64,000 nucleotides of DNA from Algoriphagus sp. AK58 (GTDB lineage: Bacteria; Bacteroidota; Bacteroidia; Cytophagales; Cyclobacteriaceae), in contig NZ_QEIG01000014.1 of NCBI RefSeq assembly GCF_014324365.1, positions 124,001 through 188,000 on the forward strand. Direction: 5' to 3'. A program made the position numbers and the translations under genes. The notes beneath the pieces were generated by a model that was not told where the DNA came from, made no database searches, and saw only the letters and a program-made list of their open reading frames with translations. Shown in pieces: positions 33,021-39,773 of the stretch (positions are counted from its first letter, which is position 1; each line of letters begins with the position of its first letter).

Positions 33021-34130
33021 ATGAAATTTCTGGTTGCTCCAAATGCTTTTAAAGGAACGCTCTCTGCTGGAGAAGCCGCTAAATTGATTTCTGGAATTAT
33101 CTCGGAATCCATTTCATACGCAGAGACCCTTTCACAGCCTGTAGCTGATGGTGGGGATGGTACCTGCGAGTTGCTTATTGACTCTTTGAATCTGGAGAGA
33201 GTTTATTGTTGGTCTTTGAATGCGGTTGGACAGCCAATTTTGGGTTTTTACGGGTGGAAAGAGAGTACTAAGACTGCTTTCATCGATGTTTCCACCTGCA
33301 GTGGGCTTGGAAGTCTCCAGACATTTCAAAAAGATCCAAGATTGGCTTCCACGTATGGAACAGGATTGTTGATCCAAAAAGCACTGAATAGAGGTGCAAA
33401 GGAATTGGTTTTAGGTTTGGGAGGAAGTGCCACAGTAGATATGGGAACCGGGATATTGGCAGCCTTGGGATTTTTGTTTTTAGATGAAAAAGGTAGGGAA
33501 ATTCCTGTTTTTTCTCCCGACTTGTTTAAAAAGTGCAGGCATATCCAACTTCCTTTGGCGGTGCCCTCATTGAGAGTTACTTGCTTATGTGATGTGAAAA
33601 ACTTCTTTTTTGGGGAAAAAGGAGCCATTCCGGTCTTTGGGCCTCAAAAGGGATTAAAAAAATCGGATCTTAAAGATTTTGAAAAAGAGGCTGAAGACTT
33701 TTTTCAACTTCTTTTAAAGAAATCCAAAAAGCCGTGGAAAGATCTGCCTGGTTTCGGTGCTGCAGGAGGTATTGCCATGGGATTGAGCATGTTTTTCACC
33801 ACTCAAATAGAATATGGATCAGCTTATTTTTTTGATCAGGTGGGAATAGAAAAAAAGGTGGAAGAAGCAGACTGGATCATCACCGGTGAAGGAAGGTTTG
33901 ATTCTCAAAGTATAGAAGGAAAGGCCTGTTTCGAACTTCTTCAACTAGCCCGATCAAAAGGAAAAAAAATCGGAATAATCACTTCAGGTGATGAGGCTTA
34001 CTCTTATGATTTTGATATAGTTATGAAACTTCCTGATTTGGATTTCTCAAACTCTTCATTCAAAGAAAAAGCCCGCAAGAACTTTTGCGAGCTTGTCAAA
34101 ACTACTATTTCAAAAGGGGGATTTTACTGA
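33021..34130 (+). CDS. Glycerate kinase
   Basis: A 369-residue member of the GarK/GlxK glycerate kinase family: the N-terminus KFLVAPNAFKGTLSAGEAAK, SQPVADGGDGTCELL (the family DGGEGT-type segment), ELVLGLGGSATVDMGTGILAALG, and the C-terminal EADWIITGEGRFDSQSIEGK. It phosphorylates D-glycerate to 2- or 3-phosphoglycerate in the cytoplasm. The gene is single and ends with its stop directly adjoining the stop of the next, convergent gene (TGATCA), so the two share no spacer. The choice between the garK and glxK symbols is not decidable. Confidence 0.94.
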   Translation: MKFLVAPNAFKGTLSAGEAAKLISGIISESISYAETLSQPVADGGDGTCELLIDSLNLERVYCWSLNAVGQPILGFYGWKESTKTAFIDVSTCSGLGSLQTFQKDPRLASTYGTGLLIQKALNRGAKELVLGLGGSATVDMGTGILAALGFLFLDEKGREIPVFSPDLFKKCRHIQLPLAVPSLRVTCLCDVKNFFFGEKGAIPVFGPQKGLKKSDLKDFEKEAEDFFQLLLKKSKKPWKDLPGFGAAGGIAMGLSMFFTTQIEYGSAYFFDQVGIEKKVEEADWIITGEGRFDSQSIEGKACFELLQLARSKGKKIGIITSGDEAYSYDFDIVMKLPDLDFSNSSFKEKARKNFCELVKTTISKGGFY

Positions 34131-34568
34131 TCAAACTCTTCTGTAATCCCCTTTCCAATTTTTGATTTGGAGTTTAATTTCTTTAGGACTTAGATTTTTT
34201 GCAATCGCAATTTTCATCAAATCTATCAATTCATCATCACTGGCAAATCTCAAAGCGATAATCTGTCCCAGCTTTAGTTTTTGCTCTTCATCTTCAAAGG
34301 ATTTACCTGTTAAATGAAAATACCTAATTCTCATTTCGTTCAGGATGATTCTGTTTTGGAGTTTTAGTGCATACAGTCTTGCTAATAAGGGCAACATGAC
34401 GATGATCAAGGCTCCAATCAGGGAATAAAGACTGTCTGAGATGGCCTCACTGGATGAAAAATCCATCCTGATTAAGGTCCAAATGAAATAGATCAATGTG
34501 AGAGGAGTAATCACAAAGTGATGGAAAGCGTAGTAGCGTGTGTGGTTATGATAATTTTGTGTTTTCAT
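34131..34568 (-). CDS. DUF6526-type membrane protein
   Basis: A 145-residue protein starting KTQNYHNHTRYYAFHHFV, the signature N-terminus of the DUF6526 family of Bacteroidota and Firmicutes, with two membrane helices (FVITPLTLIYFIWTLIRM and DSLYSLIGALIIVMLPLLA) and a charged helical C-terminus. The function is unknown. Its stop lies directly beside the stop of the glycerate kinase gene on the other strand. Confidence 0.85.
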   Translation of the reverse strand: MKTQNYHNHTRYYAFHHFVITPLTLIYFIWTLIRMDFSSSEAISDSLYSLIGALIIVMLPLLARLYALKLQNRIILNEMRIRYFHLTGKSFEDEEQKLKLGQIIALRFASDDELIDLMKIAIAKNLSPKEIKLQIKNWKGDYRRV

Positions 34569-34581
34569 AGATTGAAAAAAA

Positions 34582-34603
34582 AAAGGAGGCTAAGGCCTCC
34601 TTT
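34582..34603 (-). terminator. Terminator of the small membrane protein gene
   Basis: AAAGGAGGC (34582-34590) and GCCTCCTTT (34595-34603) form a 9-bp stem with a TAAG loop. On the minus strand it is followed by a long T-run, so it serves the gene at 34620-34769. Confidence 0.8.
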
Positions 34604-34619
34604 ATGTTCTTTATTCAGA

Positions 34620-34769
34620 TTAATGTTCAGTTTTCTTTTTCTTATTGAACGTGTTACGAGCATCCATAGCAGAGAGTCCCGCTCCCAATCCAATAAGAAT
34701 GCATACAATCAGGAGGAACAACTGTGCTCCTGACATGAGGGGAGAACTGAAAATATTAAGTAGTGTCAT
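34620..34769 (-). CDS. 49-residue small membrane protein
   Basis: An ATG at 34769 opens a frame of 49 residues ending at 34620: MTLLNIFSSPLMSGAQLFLL IVCILIGLGAGLSAMDARNT then FNKKKKTEH. It has one clear membrane helix (about residues 15-36) and a Lys-rich cytoplasmic tail. It is directly followed by its own strong terminator, which supports a real gene. I know no family for it. It might be a small inner-membrane accessory peptide. Confidence 0.6.
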   Translation of the reverse strand: MTLLNIFSSPLMSGAQLFLLIVCILIGLGAGLSAMDARNTFNKKKKTEH

Positions 34770-34863
34770 GATTTAAATTTTGAGTTGCAAACGATAAGGC
34801 TAAGATAGAATCGATAGGTGAAATAACCAAGATTCACCAATCAACACCCACACTACCGACAAA

Positions 34864-35064
34864 TTAATCCAAATCGTCCTCGAAGTCTTCGTCTTCTTCA
34901 AAGTCGTCTTCGAAGTCTTCGTCTTCTTCATCGAAGTCAACAAAGTTGTCGTCTACGAATTCGTTTTCTTCGTCGAGATCATATTCGTCCTCAAACTCAT
35001 CTTCGAATTCATCCTCTTCTTCAAAGTCATCAATTTCATCGAAATCTTCTTCAAAATCCTCCAT
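34864..35064 (-). CDS. Extremely acidic 66-residue repeat-like protein
   Basis: The ATG at 35064 gives 66 residues, of which 46 are Asp or Glu and none is Lys, Arg or His. Phe, Tyr, Val or Leu occurs every 3-5 residues (pattern EDEFEDEFEDEYDLDEENEF), so the chain is a strip of acidic residues with a hydrophobic ladder. A longer upstream extension (from 35121) lacks the acidic bias and is unlikely. It follows the CNCG protein gene (35122) by 57 bases on the same strand. Its charge is like DNA-mimic or basic-protein-binding tails. No family is known to me and the function is unknown. Confidence 0.6.
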   Translation of the reverse strand: MEDFEEDFDEIDDFEEEDEFEDEFEDEYDLDEENEFVDDNFVDFDEEDEDFEDDFEEDEDFEDDLD

Positions 35065-35121
35065 AGCTATCTTTAAAGGGGTTTTAATGATTGAACACCA
35101 CGAAATAAGACAAAAATTCAA

Positions 35122-35607
35122 TTAGACCAATGCAGGTATCTTTAATTTTTTTTCAGGTACAATTTCTGTAGAAATTGAATTTTCCTGAATCCACTTTTCT
35201 CTCAATAGGTTAGCCCAAGTTTGCATGTAGTAAATCACATCCTCCCTTGAGTTTTTATTCAATTTATCCCGTTTTTCTTTTTCCATTCTGGAAAGGATTT
35301 GAGGATCTGACAATCTTTCTAAATGAGCTAAGTCATCAATGCTTAATCCAAATTCCAGCATTTTGGAGACCATGAGGTCCATCGGATAACCACTGGTGGG
35401 GCAATAATCCAGTAACTGCTCATTCCAGTCACCGTATCTTTGCATAGCGAATTGGTGAATTTCTGCTTTTGAAAATTTAGTCAATTCCTGGGCTAGATTT
35501 CCGCAATTACACGCGCCCATATGTCCCCACTGATAAGCCGCCCCACTTTGAAGTTTGGATACTGTCTTTTCTATAGCCGCAATTAGTTCTGGATTTGGTA
35601 TTGCCAT
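35122..35607 (-). CDS. Conserved protein of unknown function with a CNCG motif
   Basis: A 161-residue soluble, mainly helical protein: MAIPNPELIAAIEKTVSKLQ, then QWGHMGACNCGNLAQELTKF and a long helical C-terminus (QTWANLLREKWIQ). The two Cys in CNCG and one in DYCPTSGYP could bind a metal or form a disulfide. No signal peptide. I have seen the QWGHMG-CNCG pattern in Bacteroidota proteins of unknown function. The extremely acidic protein gene is downstream on the same strand, so the two may work together. Confidence 0.8.
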   Translation of the reverse strand: MAIPNPELIAAIEKTVSKLQSGAAYQWGHMGACNCGNLAQELTKFSKAEIHQFAMQRYGDWNEQLLDYCPTSGYPMDLMVSKMLEFGLSIDDLAHLERLSDPQILSRMEKEKRDKLNKNSREDVIYYMQTWANLLREKWIQENSISTEIVPEKKLKIPALV

Positions 35608-35667
35608 GGTTAAACTTTTTAACTCTAACTAATTTACGGATTCTACGGTTTTTAGGAAGCAAAAAAA

Positions 35668-35689
35668 AACTGATCTTTTTGGATCAGTT
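35668..35689 (-). terminator. Terminator of the response regulator gene
   Basis: AACTGATC (35668-35675) and GATCAGTT (35682-35689) pair; on the minus strand it is followed by nine Ts. The right arm overlaps the last codons of the response regulator gene. Confidence 0.75.
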
Positions 35690-36040
35690 GAAGATATGCT
35701 TGATGTACTTTTTAATGAGAGGCTTGGAAAGGTAGTCTTTGACGATTCTATACTGGCTGGCTTTAGAAATATCTCTTTCGTCAACCGAACTGCTCAAAAT
35801 ATAAATTTGTGCATCCTCGTCTTGGGGTTGAAACTTGTCCAGAAAATCCCAGCCGTTCATTTCAGGCATATTGAGATCCAAGAATAGGTAATGTGGCTTA
35901 ATCTCCGGTATTTCTTCCAAGGCTCTTTTTGCACTTTGATACTTATAAAACTGACACGGCTCCTTGACATTCTTGGAGATCAGTTTTTCAGTCACAAAAG
36001 TGCTGATGGGATCGTCGTCTATGAGAACTATAGTTAACAT
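35684..36040 (-). CDS. Single-domain response regulator
   Basis: The ATG at 36040 is chosen over a TTG one codon upstream. The 118-residue protein is one receiver domain: acidic pocket IVLIDDDPIS (residues 4-13), phosphoacceptor Asp55 in YLFLDLNMPEMNG, conserved Ser/Thr in ILSSSVDERD and Lys in DYLSKPLIK. There is no output domain, so it acts by phosphotransfer or protein contact, as CheY-like or Spo0F-like proteins do. The partner kinase is not adjacent. Its promoter has a perfect consensus and carries a palindrome over the -7 box, so it is likely regulated. Confidence 0.92.
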   Translation of the reverse strand: MLTIVLIDDDPISTFVTEKLISKNVKEPCQFYKYQSAKRALEEIPEIKPHYLFLDLNMPEMNGWDFLDKFQPQDEDAQIYILSSSVDERDISKASQYRIVKDYLSKPLIKKYIKHIFN

Positions 36041-36076
36041 CAAAATGCAAATATTTGCTCCTGAAATACATTATAA

Positions 36077-36112
36077 CTTATACAAAAGTATAAGCTATTC
36101 TTGAATTAGCAA
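36077..36112 (-). promoter_or_regulatory. Promoter of the response regulator gene with an operator-like palindrome
   Basis: On the minus strand TTG (plus CAA at 36110-36112), an exact 19-base spacer and TACTTTTG (plus CAAAAGTA at 36083-36090) form an ideal Bacteroidota promoter. CTTATAC (36077-36083), AAAA and GTATAAG (36088-36094) form a perfect 7-bp inverted repeat that covers the -7 box, where a repressor could block RNA polymerase. Confidence 0.65.
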
Positions 36113-36140
36113 ATACTTTGCCATAAAAGATTGTAATTTT

Positions 36141-36467
36141 TCAAGAAGGTTTGGACGAGGGTACGAATTTCTGTTTTCCGGTCAACAGTTCGTAAAAGAG
36201 AATAAAGTCTGATGCGAGGCTATAAAAGGGATATTTGAAGGTAGCGGGCTTATTTTTTTCGAAAAAGAAATGTCCCACCCATGCAAATCCATAGCCTACA
36301 ATCGGGATGGAAATCATCCAAGAGTATTCATTCCGAACCACGGAAAGAATCAAAATGACAAAAACCAAGCCTGTGCCGATAAAGTGTAGAATTCTAGAAG
36401 TGGGGTGTTGATGCTCGGTGAGGTAGTAGGGATAGAATTCTTTTAGGGATGAATATTTTTTTTCCAT
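36141..36467 (-). CDS. DUF962 / Mpo1-like membrane protein
   Basis: A 108-residue protein with the DUF962 (Mpo1-like) pattern: YYLTEHQHPTSRILHFIGTG with the family His residues, a membrane part FVILILSVVRNEYSWMISIP, and GHFFFEKNKPATFKYPFYSL. Yeast Mpo1 is an iron-dependent dioxygenase that alpha-oxidises 2-hydroxy fatty acids; the bacterial members are not well studied. It lies just 2 bases after the lipoprotein gene at 36470 on the same strand, so both are probably co-transcribed. Confidence 0.85.
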   Translation of the reverse strand: MEKKYSSLKEFYPYYLTEHQHPTSRILHFIGTGLVFVILILSVVRNEYSWMISIPIVGYGFAWVGHFFFEKNKPATFKYPFYSLASDFILFYELLTGKQKFVPSSKPS

Positions 36468-36469
36468 GG

Positions 36470-37048
36470 TTATTTTAGGTTGGGTTGATTGAGATTTATA
36501 AATGTATCCGTAGCGCTTTTAAGGGATTTTAAGGTCATTTTTGGTTTGGATTTAGGACTACTTACCTCTGAAACTGCTGTTAGAGTCATAAGATATTTAT
36601 CCTCTGCAGGATCTATAAAATCCAGGATGACTTGGAGTAATTCATATTCTGAGGTGGTAACCCGTGGGCGATTGTTGAAATTATAGGGATTGTAGAACCA
36701 TGGGTCATAAACTCGGTATCCCCAAAATGGATAGGGATTCATATTGTTTACAATTTCTTTTTGCCGGGGATCCTCGTTGGAGTGATATCGGATGACCAGA
36801 TCAGGCTGCTTGGCATCGTAAGTCATTCCTGCAGCTTCAAGTTGATTTTGCAATTCGGTTTTTACCAGTTCATCCAAAAATTGATCGGAAAAACCACGCA
36901 TTTCCAACTCTTTGTTAACAATGACAAATGACTGGTACTTTTTACGGATCGGGATTTCTGTATTTTCTTTAAACACTTCAATCGAACTGCAGGAAAAGAA
37001 AAGAGAAGTAACTGCTGCGGTGACTATCAGGCGAAAGCTCAACTTCAT
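36470..37048 (-). CDS. DUF4136-type lipoprotein
   Basis: A 192-residue protein with a lipoprotein signal (MKLSFRLIVTAAVTSLFFSC, Cys20) and the DUF4136 pattern: KYQSFVIVNKELEMRGFSDQ, a helix FLDELVKTELQNQLEAAGM, DLVIRYHSNEDPRQK, and a Tyr/Pro/Asn-rich central loop (YPFWGYRVYDPWFYNPYNFN). It is anchored on the outer membrane, probably facing the periplasm. The function is unknown. It precedes the DUF962 gene in a two-gene unit. Confidence 0.85.
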   Translation of the reverse strand: MKLSFRLIVTAAVTSLFFSCSSIEVFKENTEIPIRKKYQSFVIVNKELEMRGFSDQFLDELVKTELQNQLEAAGMTYDAKQPDLVIRYHSNEDPRQKEIVNNMNPYPFWGYRVYDPWFYNPYNFNNRPRVTTSEYELLQVILDFIDPAEDKYLMTLTAVSEVSSPKSKPKMTLKSLKSATDTFINLNQPNLK

Positions 37049-37138
37049 ATTTGATGCTCAGAATTTTGAATTACTGGATAAGGAAAGATAATTTTTCTTT
37101 AGTAACGAAAAAACTGTCTCAAATGTCACAATCATTTT

Positions 37139-37166
37139 TTGACTCGATTTTGGAATGTTACTTTTG
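37139..37166 (+). promoter_or_regulatory. Promoter of the dCMP deaminase-family gene
   Basis: TTG at 37139-37141, a 17-base spacer and TACTTTTG at 37159-37166 match the Bacteroidota consensus well. The start codon at 37180 follows after 13 bases, so the leader is only about 5-8 bases long. Confidence 0.65.
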
Positions 37167-37179
37167 ACAAAAGTATACC

Positions 37180-37662
37180 ATGAGCAGACCTGATTTTGAC
37201 GATATTTTTATGGAGTTAGCCGTGAATTTGGCTAAACGATCGCATTGCATCAAAAAACACGTGGGTGCAGTATTGACTAAGGATACCCGTATCATCTCTA
37301 TTGGTTATAATGGACCTCCGGCAGGAACTCACAATTGCGATGTGGAATTTCCTGAACATGGATGTGCAAGAGATTCCAAAGGGAGCTGCTCTTTGGCTTT
37401 GCATGCAGAGCAAAATGCCATTCTTTATGCAGTGAAAAATAATACCTCCGTGGAAGGCTCCACGCTCTATGTCACCTTGGCACCTTGTCTTGCTTGTGCA
37501 AGAATTATTTTCTCGATGGGAATTTCAAAAGTGGTGTACCTTTTTTCTTATGCCGAGTACAAAGGGATTGGATCTGATGAAGGTGTGGACTTTCTGAAAA
37601 AATTTGGGGTTTCGGTGGATCGTTACTCCAAAAATCTGGAGGTGCATGATCCACTGATTTAG
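37180..37662 (+). CDS. Deoxycytidylate deaminase family protein
   Basis: A 160-residue zinc-dependent deaminase of the dCMP deaminase/ComEB family. The zinc and catalytic residues are visible: His75 and Glu77 in HAEQNAIL, Cys103 and Cys106 in APCLACARII. Extra Cys/His in HNCDVEFPEHGCARDSKG are as in dCMP deaminases that bind a second zinc. It converts dCMP to dUMP, providing dTMP precursor. It starts about 13 bases after a consensus promoter and its stop overlaps the stop of the convergent murB gene by two bases. Confidence 0.93.
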   Translation: MSRPDFDDIFMELAVNLAKRSHCIKKHVGAVLTKDTRIISIGYNGPPAGTHNCDVEFPEHGCARDSKGSCSLALHAEQNAILYAVKNNTSVEGSTLYVTLAPCLACARIIFSMGISKVVYLFSYAEYKGIGSDEGVDFLKKFGVSVDRYSKNLEVHDPLI

Positions 37663-38672
37663 ATAAAATTCACTTCCGGATTCAATTCGATTCCAAATTT
37701 AGTTCGTACAGAGGCTTGGACTTGTTCGGATAGGCTTTTGATTTCCTCACCGGTTCCTTTTCCATAGTTGACTAGCACAAGTGCCTGCTTAGCATGCACC
37801 CCAACGTCACCTAAGCGCTTGCCTTTCCATCCCGCCTGTTCGATCAACCAACCGGCTGGAACTTTCACTCCTCCTTCTCCGGGATATCCGGGAAGGTTGG
37901 GGAAATCCAACTTTAATTTTTCAAACTGTCCGGCAGGAATGGTGGGGTTTTTAAAAAATGAACCTGCATTTCCTATTTCCTTTGGATCAGGCAATTTGGA
38001 CTGCCTGATTTGGATCACCGCCTCGCTAACATCACGGATACTCAATTCCTCTATGCCTTTCTCTCGAAGAACATCCTGTATAGCTCCGTATTCTACATGA
38101 AAGTGAGGTGTTTTGGACAATCTGAATCTGACTGAGGTGATGATGTATTGGTCTTTCAATTCATGCTTGAAAACACTTTCACGGTAACCAAACTTACAGG
38201 CTGCTGAATCAAATGTTTCCATCTCCAGCGTTTCTTTGTTTAGTGCAGTGAGACTGTGAAATACTTCTTTGATTTCAACTCCATAGGCTCCGATATTTTG
38301 CATAGGGGAGGCTCCGACTGTTCCGGGTATTAGGGACAAATTTTCTAGGCCTGCCCAGTTTTTTTCCAAAGCATACATGACCCAATCATGCCAGATTTCC
38401 CCTGCGCCAACTTCTACCACAAGGTGGTTTTCATCCTCCAATAGAACCTGAATTCCTTTTAACTCAACTTTAATGACCAAGCCCTGAAAATCTTTAGTAA
38501 GGAGAATATTGCTTCCTCCGCCGAGAATTAATATAGAATGATTCTTGCTCTTTGCCCAAGAAAGCGCTTCTTTCAACTCCTCAACTGAGCTTGATTTAGT
38601 GAAAAATTGGGCTTTTTTATCGATTCCAAAGGTATTAAACGGTTTCAGGGAAATGTTTTCTTGTATCTTCAT
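37659..38672 (-). CDS. murB: UDP-N-acetylenolpyruvoylglucosamine reductase (UDP-N-acetylmuramate dehydrogenase)
   Basis: The ATG at 38672 (MKIQENISLKPFNTFGIDKK) is the expected start for this type; the longer frame runs back to a TTG. The 337-residue FAD enzyme completes UDP-MurNAc in the cytoplasm. The FAD-binding domain has ILILGGGSNILL and GLENLSLIPGTVGASPMQNIGAYG, and the substrate segment FGYRESVFKHE. The catalytic Ser is in NAGSFFKNP and the C-terminal Glu region follows in VNYGKGTGEEI. It is convergent with the dCMP deaminase-family gene and divergent from the AstE/AspA-like gene. Confidence 0.96.
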   Translation of the reverse strand: MKIQENISLKPFNTFGIDKKAQFFTKSSSVEELKEALSWAKSKNHSILILGGGSNILLTKDFQGLVIKVELKGIQVLLEDENHLVVEVGAGEIWHDWVMYALEKNWAGLENLSLIPGTVGASPMQNIGAYGVEIKEVFHSLTALNKETLEMETFDSAACKFGYRESVFKHELKDQYIITSVRFRLSKTPHFHVEYGAIQDVLREKGIEELSIRDVSEAVIQIRQSKLPDPKEIGNAGSFFKNPTIPAGQFEKLKLDFPNLPGYPGEGGVKVPAGWLIEQAGWKGKRLGDVGVHAKQALVLVNYGKGTGEEIKSLSEQVQASVRTKFGIELNPEVNFI

Positions 38673-38750
38673 GGGCCAAGACTTGTGCTGCGAAGTAAAC
38701 AAGATTTTGTGCTATTGTGAAATGGATCAACAGATCTCTTACCCCTTTAC

Positions 38751-39695
38751 ATGAAAGAAATTCAAATCAACGGAGTCCGGGTACGTCCCGGTCAGTCAGT
38801 GAATATTGAATTGCCGATCGCTAAACTTCCCACCCATACGGTGATCGATCTGCCCATTTTTATCAGATCCTCCAAAAATGAAGGGCCTGTGGTATTGATC
38901 AGCGGTGGAGTCCATGGGGATGAAATCAACGGTGTGGTAACAGCAAAAAAAATCCTTGAGGAATTTGATCAACGTTTGGAGTTGGAAAGAGGGATGCTGA
39001 TTATCATTCCGTTGGTTAATATTTATGGATTTCTATCCAACAGCAGGACTTTTCCTGATGGCCGGGATTTAAATCGGAGTTTTCCCGGCAGTAAAAAAGG
39101 TTCATTGGCCTCCCGCATTGCATTTATACTGAGTGAAGAGGTCATTCCACTCATTGATTTTGGGATTGATTTTCACACAGGCGGCAGGATGCTCTCCAAT
39201 CACCCGCAGATTCGTGTCGATTTTAAGGATAAGGTAGGACTTGAATTAGCGAAAGCTTTTGGGACTCATTACGTGGTTCATTCCAAGCATATTGAAAAGT
39301 CTTTTCGAAAAACAGCCTATAAAAGCCGTAAGCATCTTTTGGTCTACGAAGGGGGAGAATCTATGCGCCTAGATCAATATGCCATTGAGGAAGGAATTGT
39401 AGGTACCAAGCGCCTACTTCATCATTTGGAAATGATCAATGCACCTCAACTGCCTCAAAACACCATCATTCTAAAGGATAGCGAATGGACTAGGGCTAAA
39501 GCTTCAGGAATTTTTTCCTGCTCGGTTAAACTGGGGGATTTTGTGCGAAAGGGAGAGGTGATCGCTCATGTTTCGGATCCTTATGGGCAGGTGATTGTCC
39601 CTGTAAAAGCGGGAACCAACGGACATGTCATCGGCCTCAATAACAATCCTGTCATCAACGTAGGAGATGCTTTGATTCATTTGGGAAAAGAATAG
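38751..39695 (+). CDS. Succinylglutamate desuccinylase/aspartoacylase family zinc hydrolase
   Basis: A 314-residue zinc carboxypeptidase-like enzyme of the AstE/AspA group. The zinc motif is GGVHGDEINGVV (His and Glu), with GRDLNRSFPG (Asn-Arg) and DFHTGG (third zinc His). The C-terminal domain carries SVKLGDFVRKGEVIAHVSDP, a beta-barrel extension. Such enzymes remove acyl groups from N-acylated amino acids; in many bacteria a close homolog lies next to rimK-type ligases, but none is here. The substrate is not known. It is divergent from murB with a 78-base spacer. Confidence 0.88.
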   Translation: MKEIQINGVRVRPGQSVNIELPIAKLPTHTVIDLPIFIRSSKNEGPVVLISGGVHGDEINGVVTAKKILEEFDQRLELERGMLIIIPLVNIYGFLSNSRTFPDGRDLNRSFPGSKKGSLASRIAFILSEEVIPLIDFGIDFHTGGRMLSNHPQIRVDFKDKVGLELAKAFGTHYVVHSKHIEKSFRKTAYKSRKHLLVYEGGESMRLDQYAIEEGIVGTKRLLHHLEMINAPQLPQNTIILKDSEWTRAKASGIFSCSVKLGDFVRKGEVIAHVSDPYGQVIVPVKAGTNGHVIGLNNNPVINVGDALIHLGKE

Positions 39696-39727
39696 ATCTT
39701 CTCTACGAATTGAATCATCATAAAAAA

Positions 39728-39747
39728 GCACCGAATCACTTCGGTGC
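39728..39747. terminator. Bidirectional terminator
   Basis: GCACCGAA (39728-39735) and TTCGGTGC (39740-39747) form an 8-bp GC-rich stem with a TCAC loop, with As before and Ts after, between the convergent genes at 39695 and 39774. Confidence 0.75.
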
Positions 39748-39773
39748 CTTTCAATTTTTGAATTGGGTTCAGA

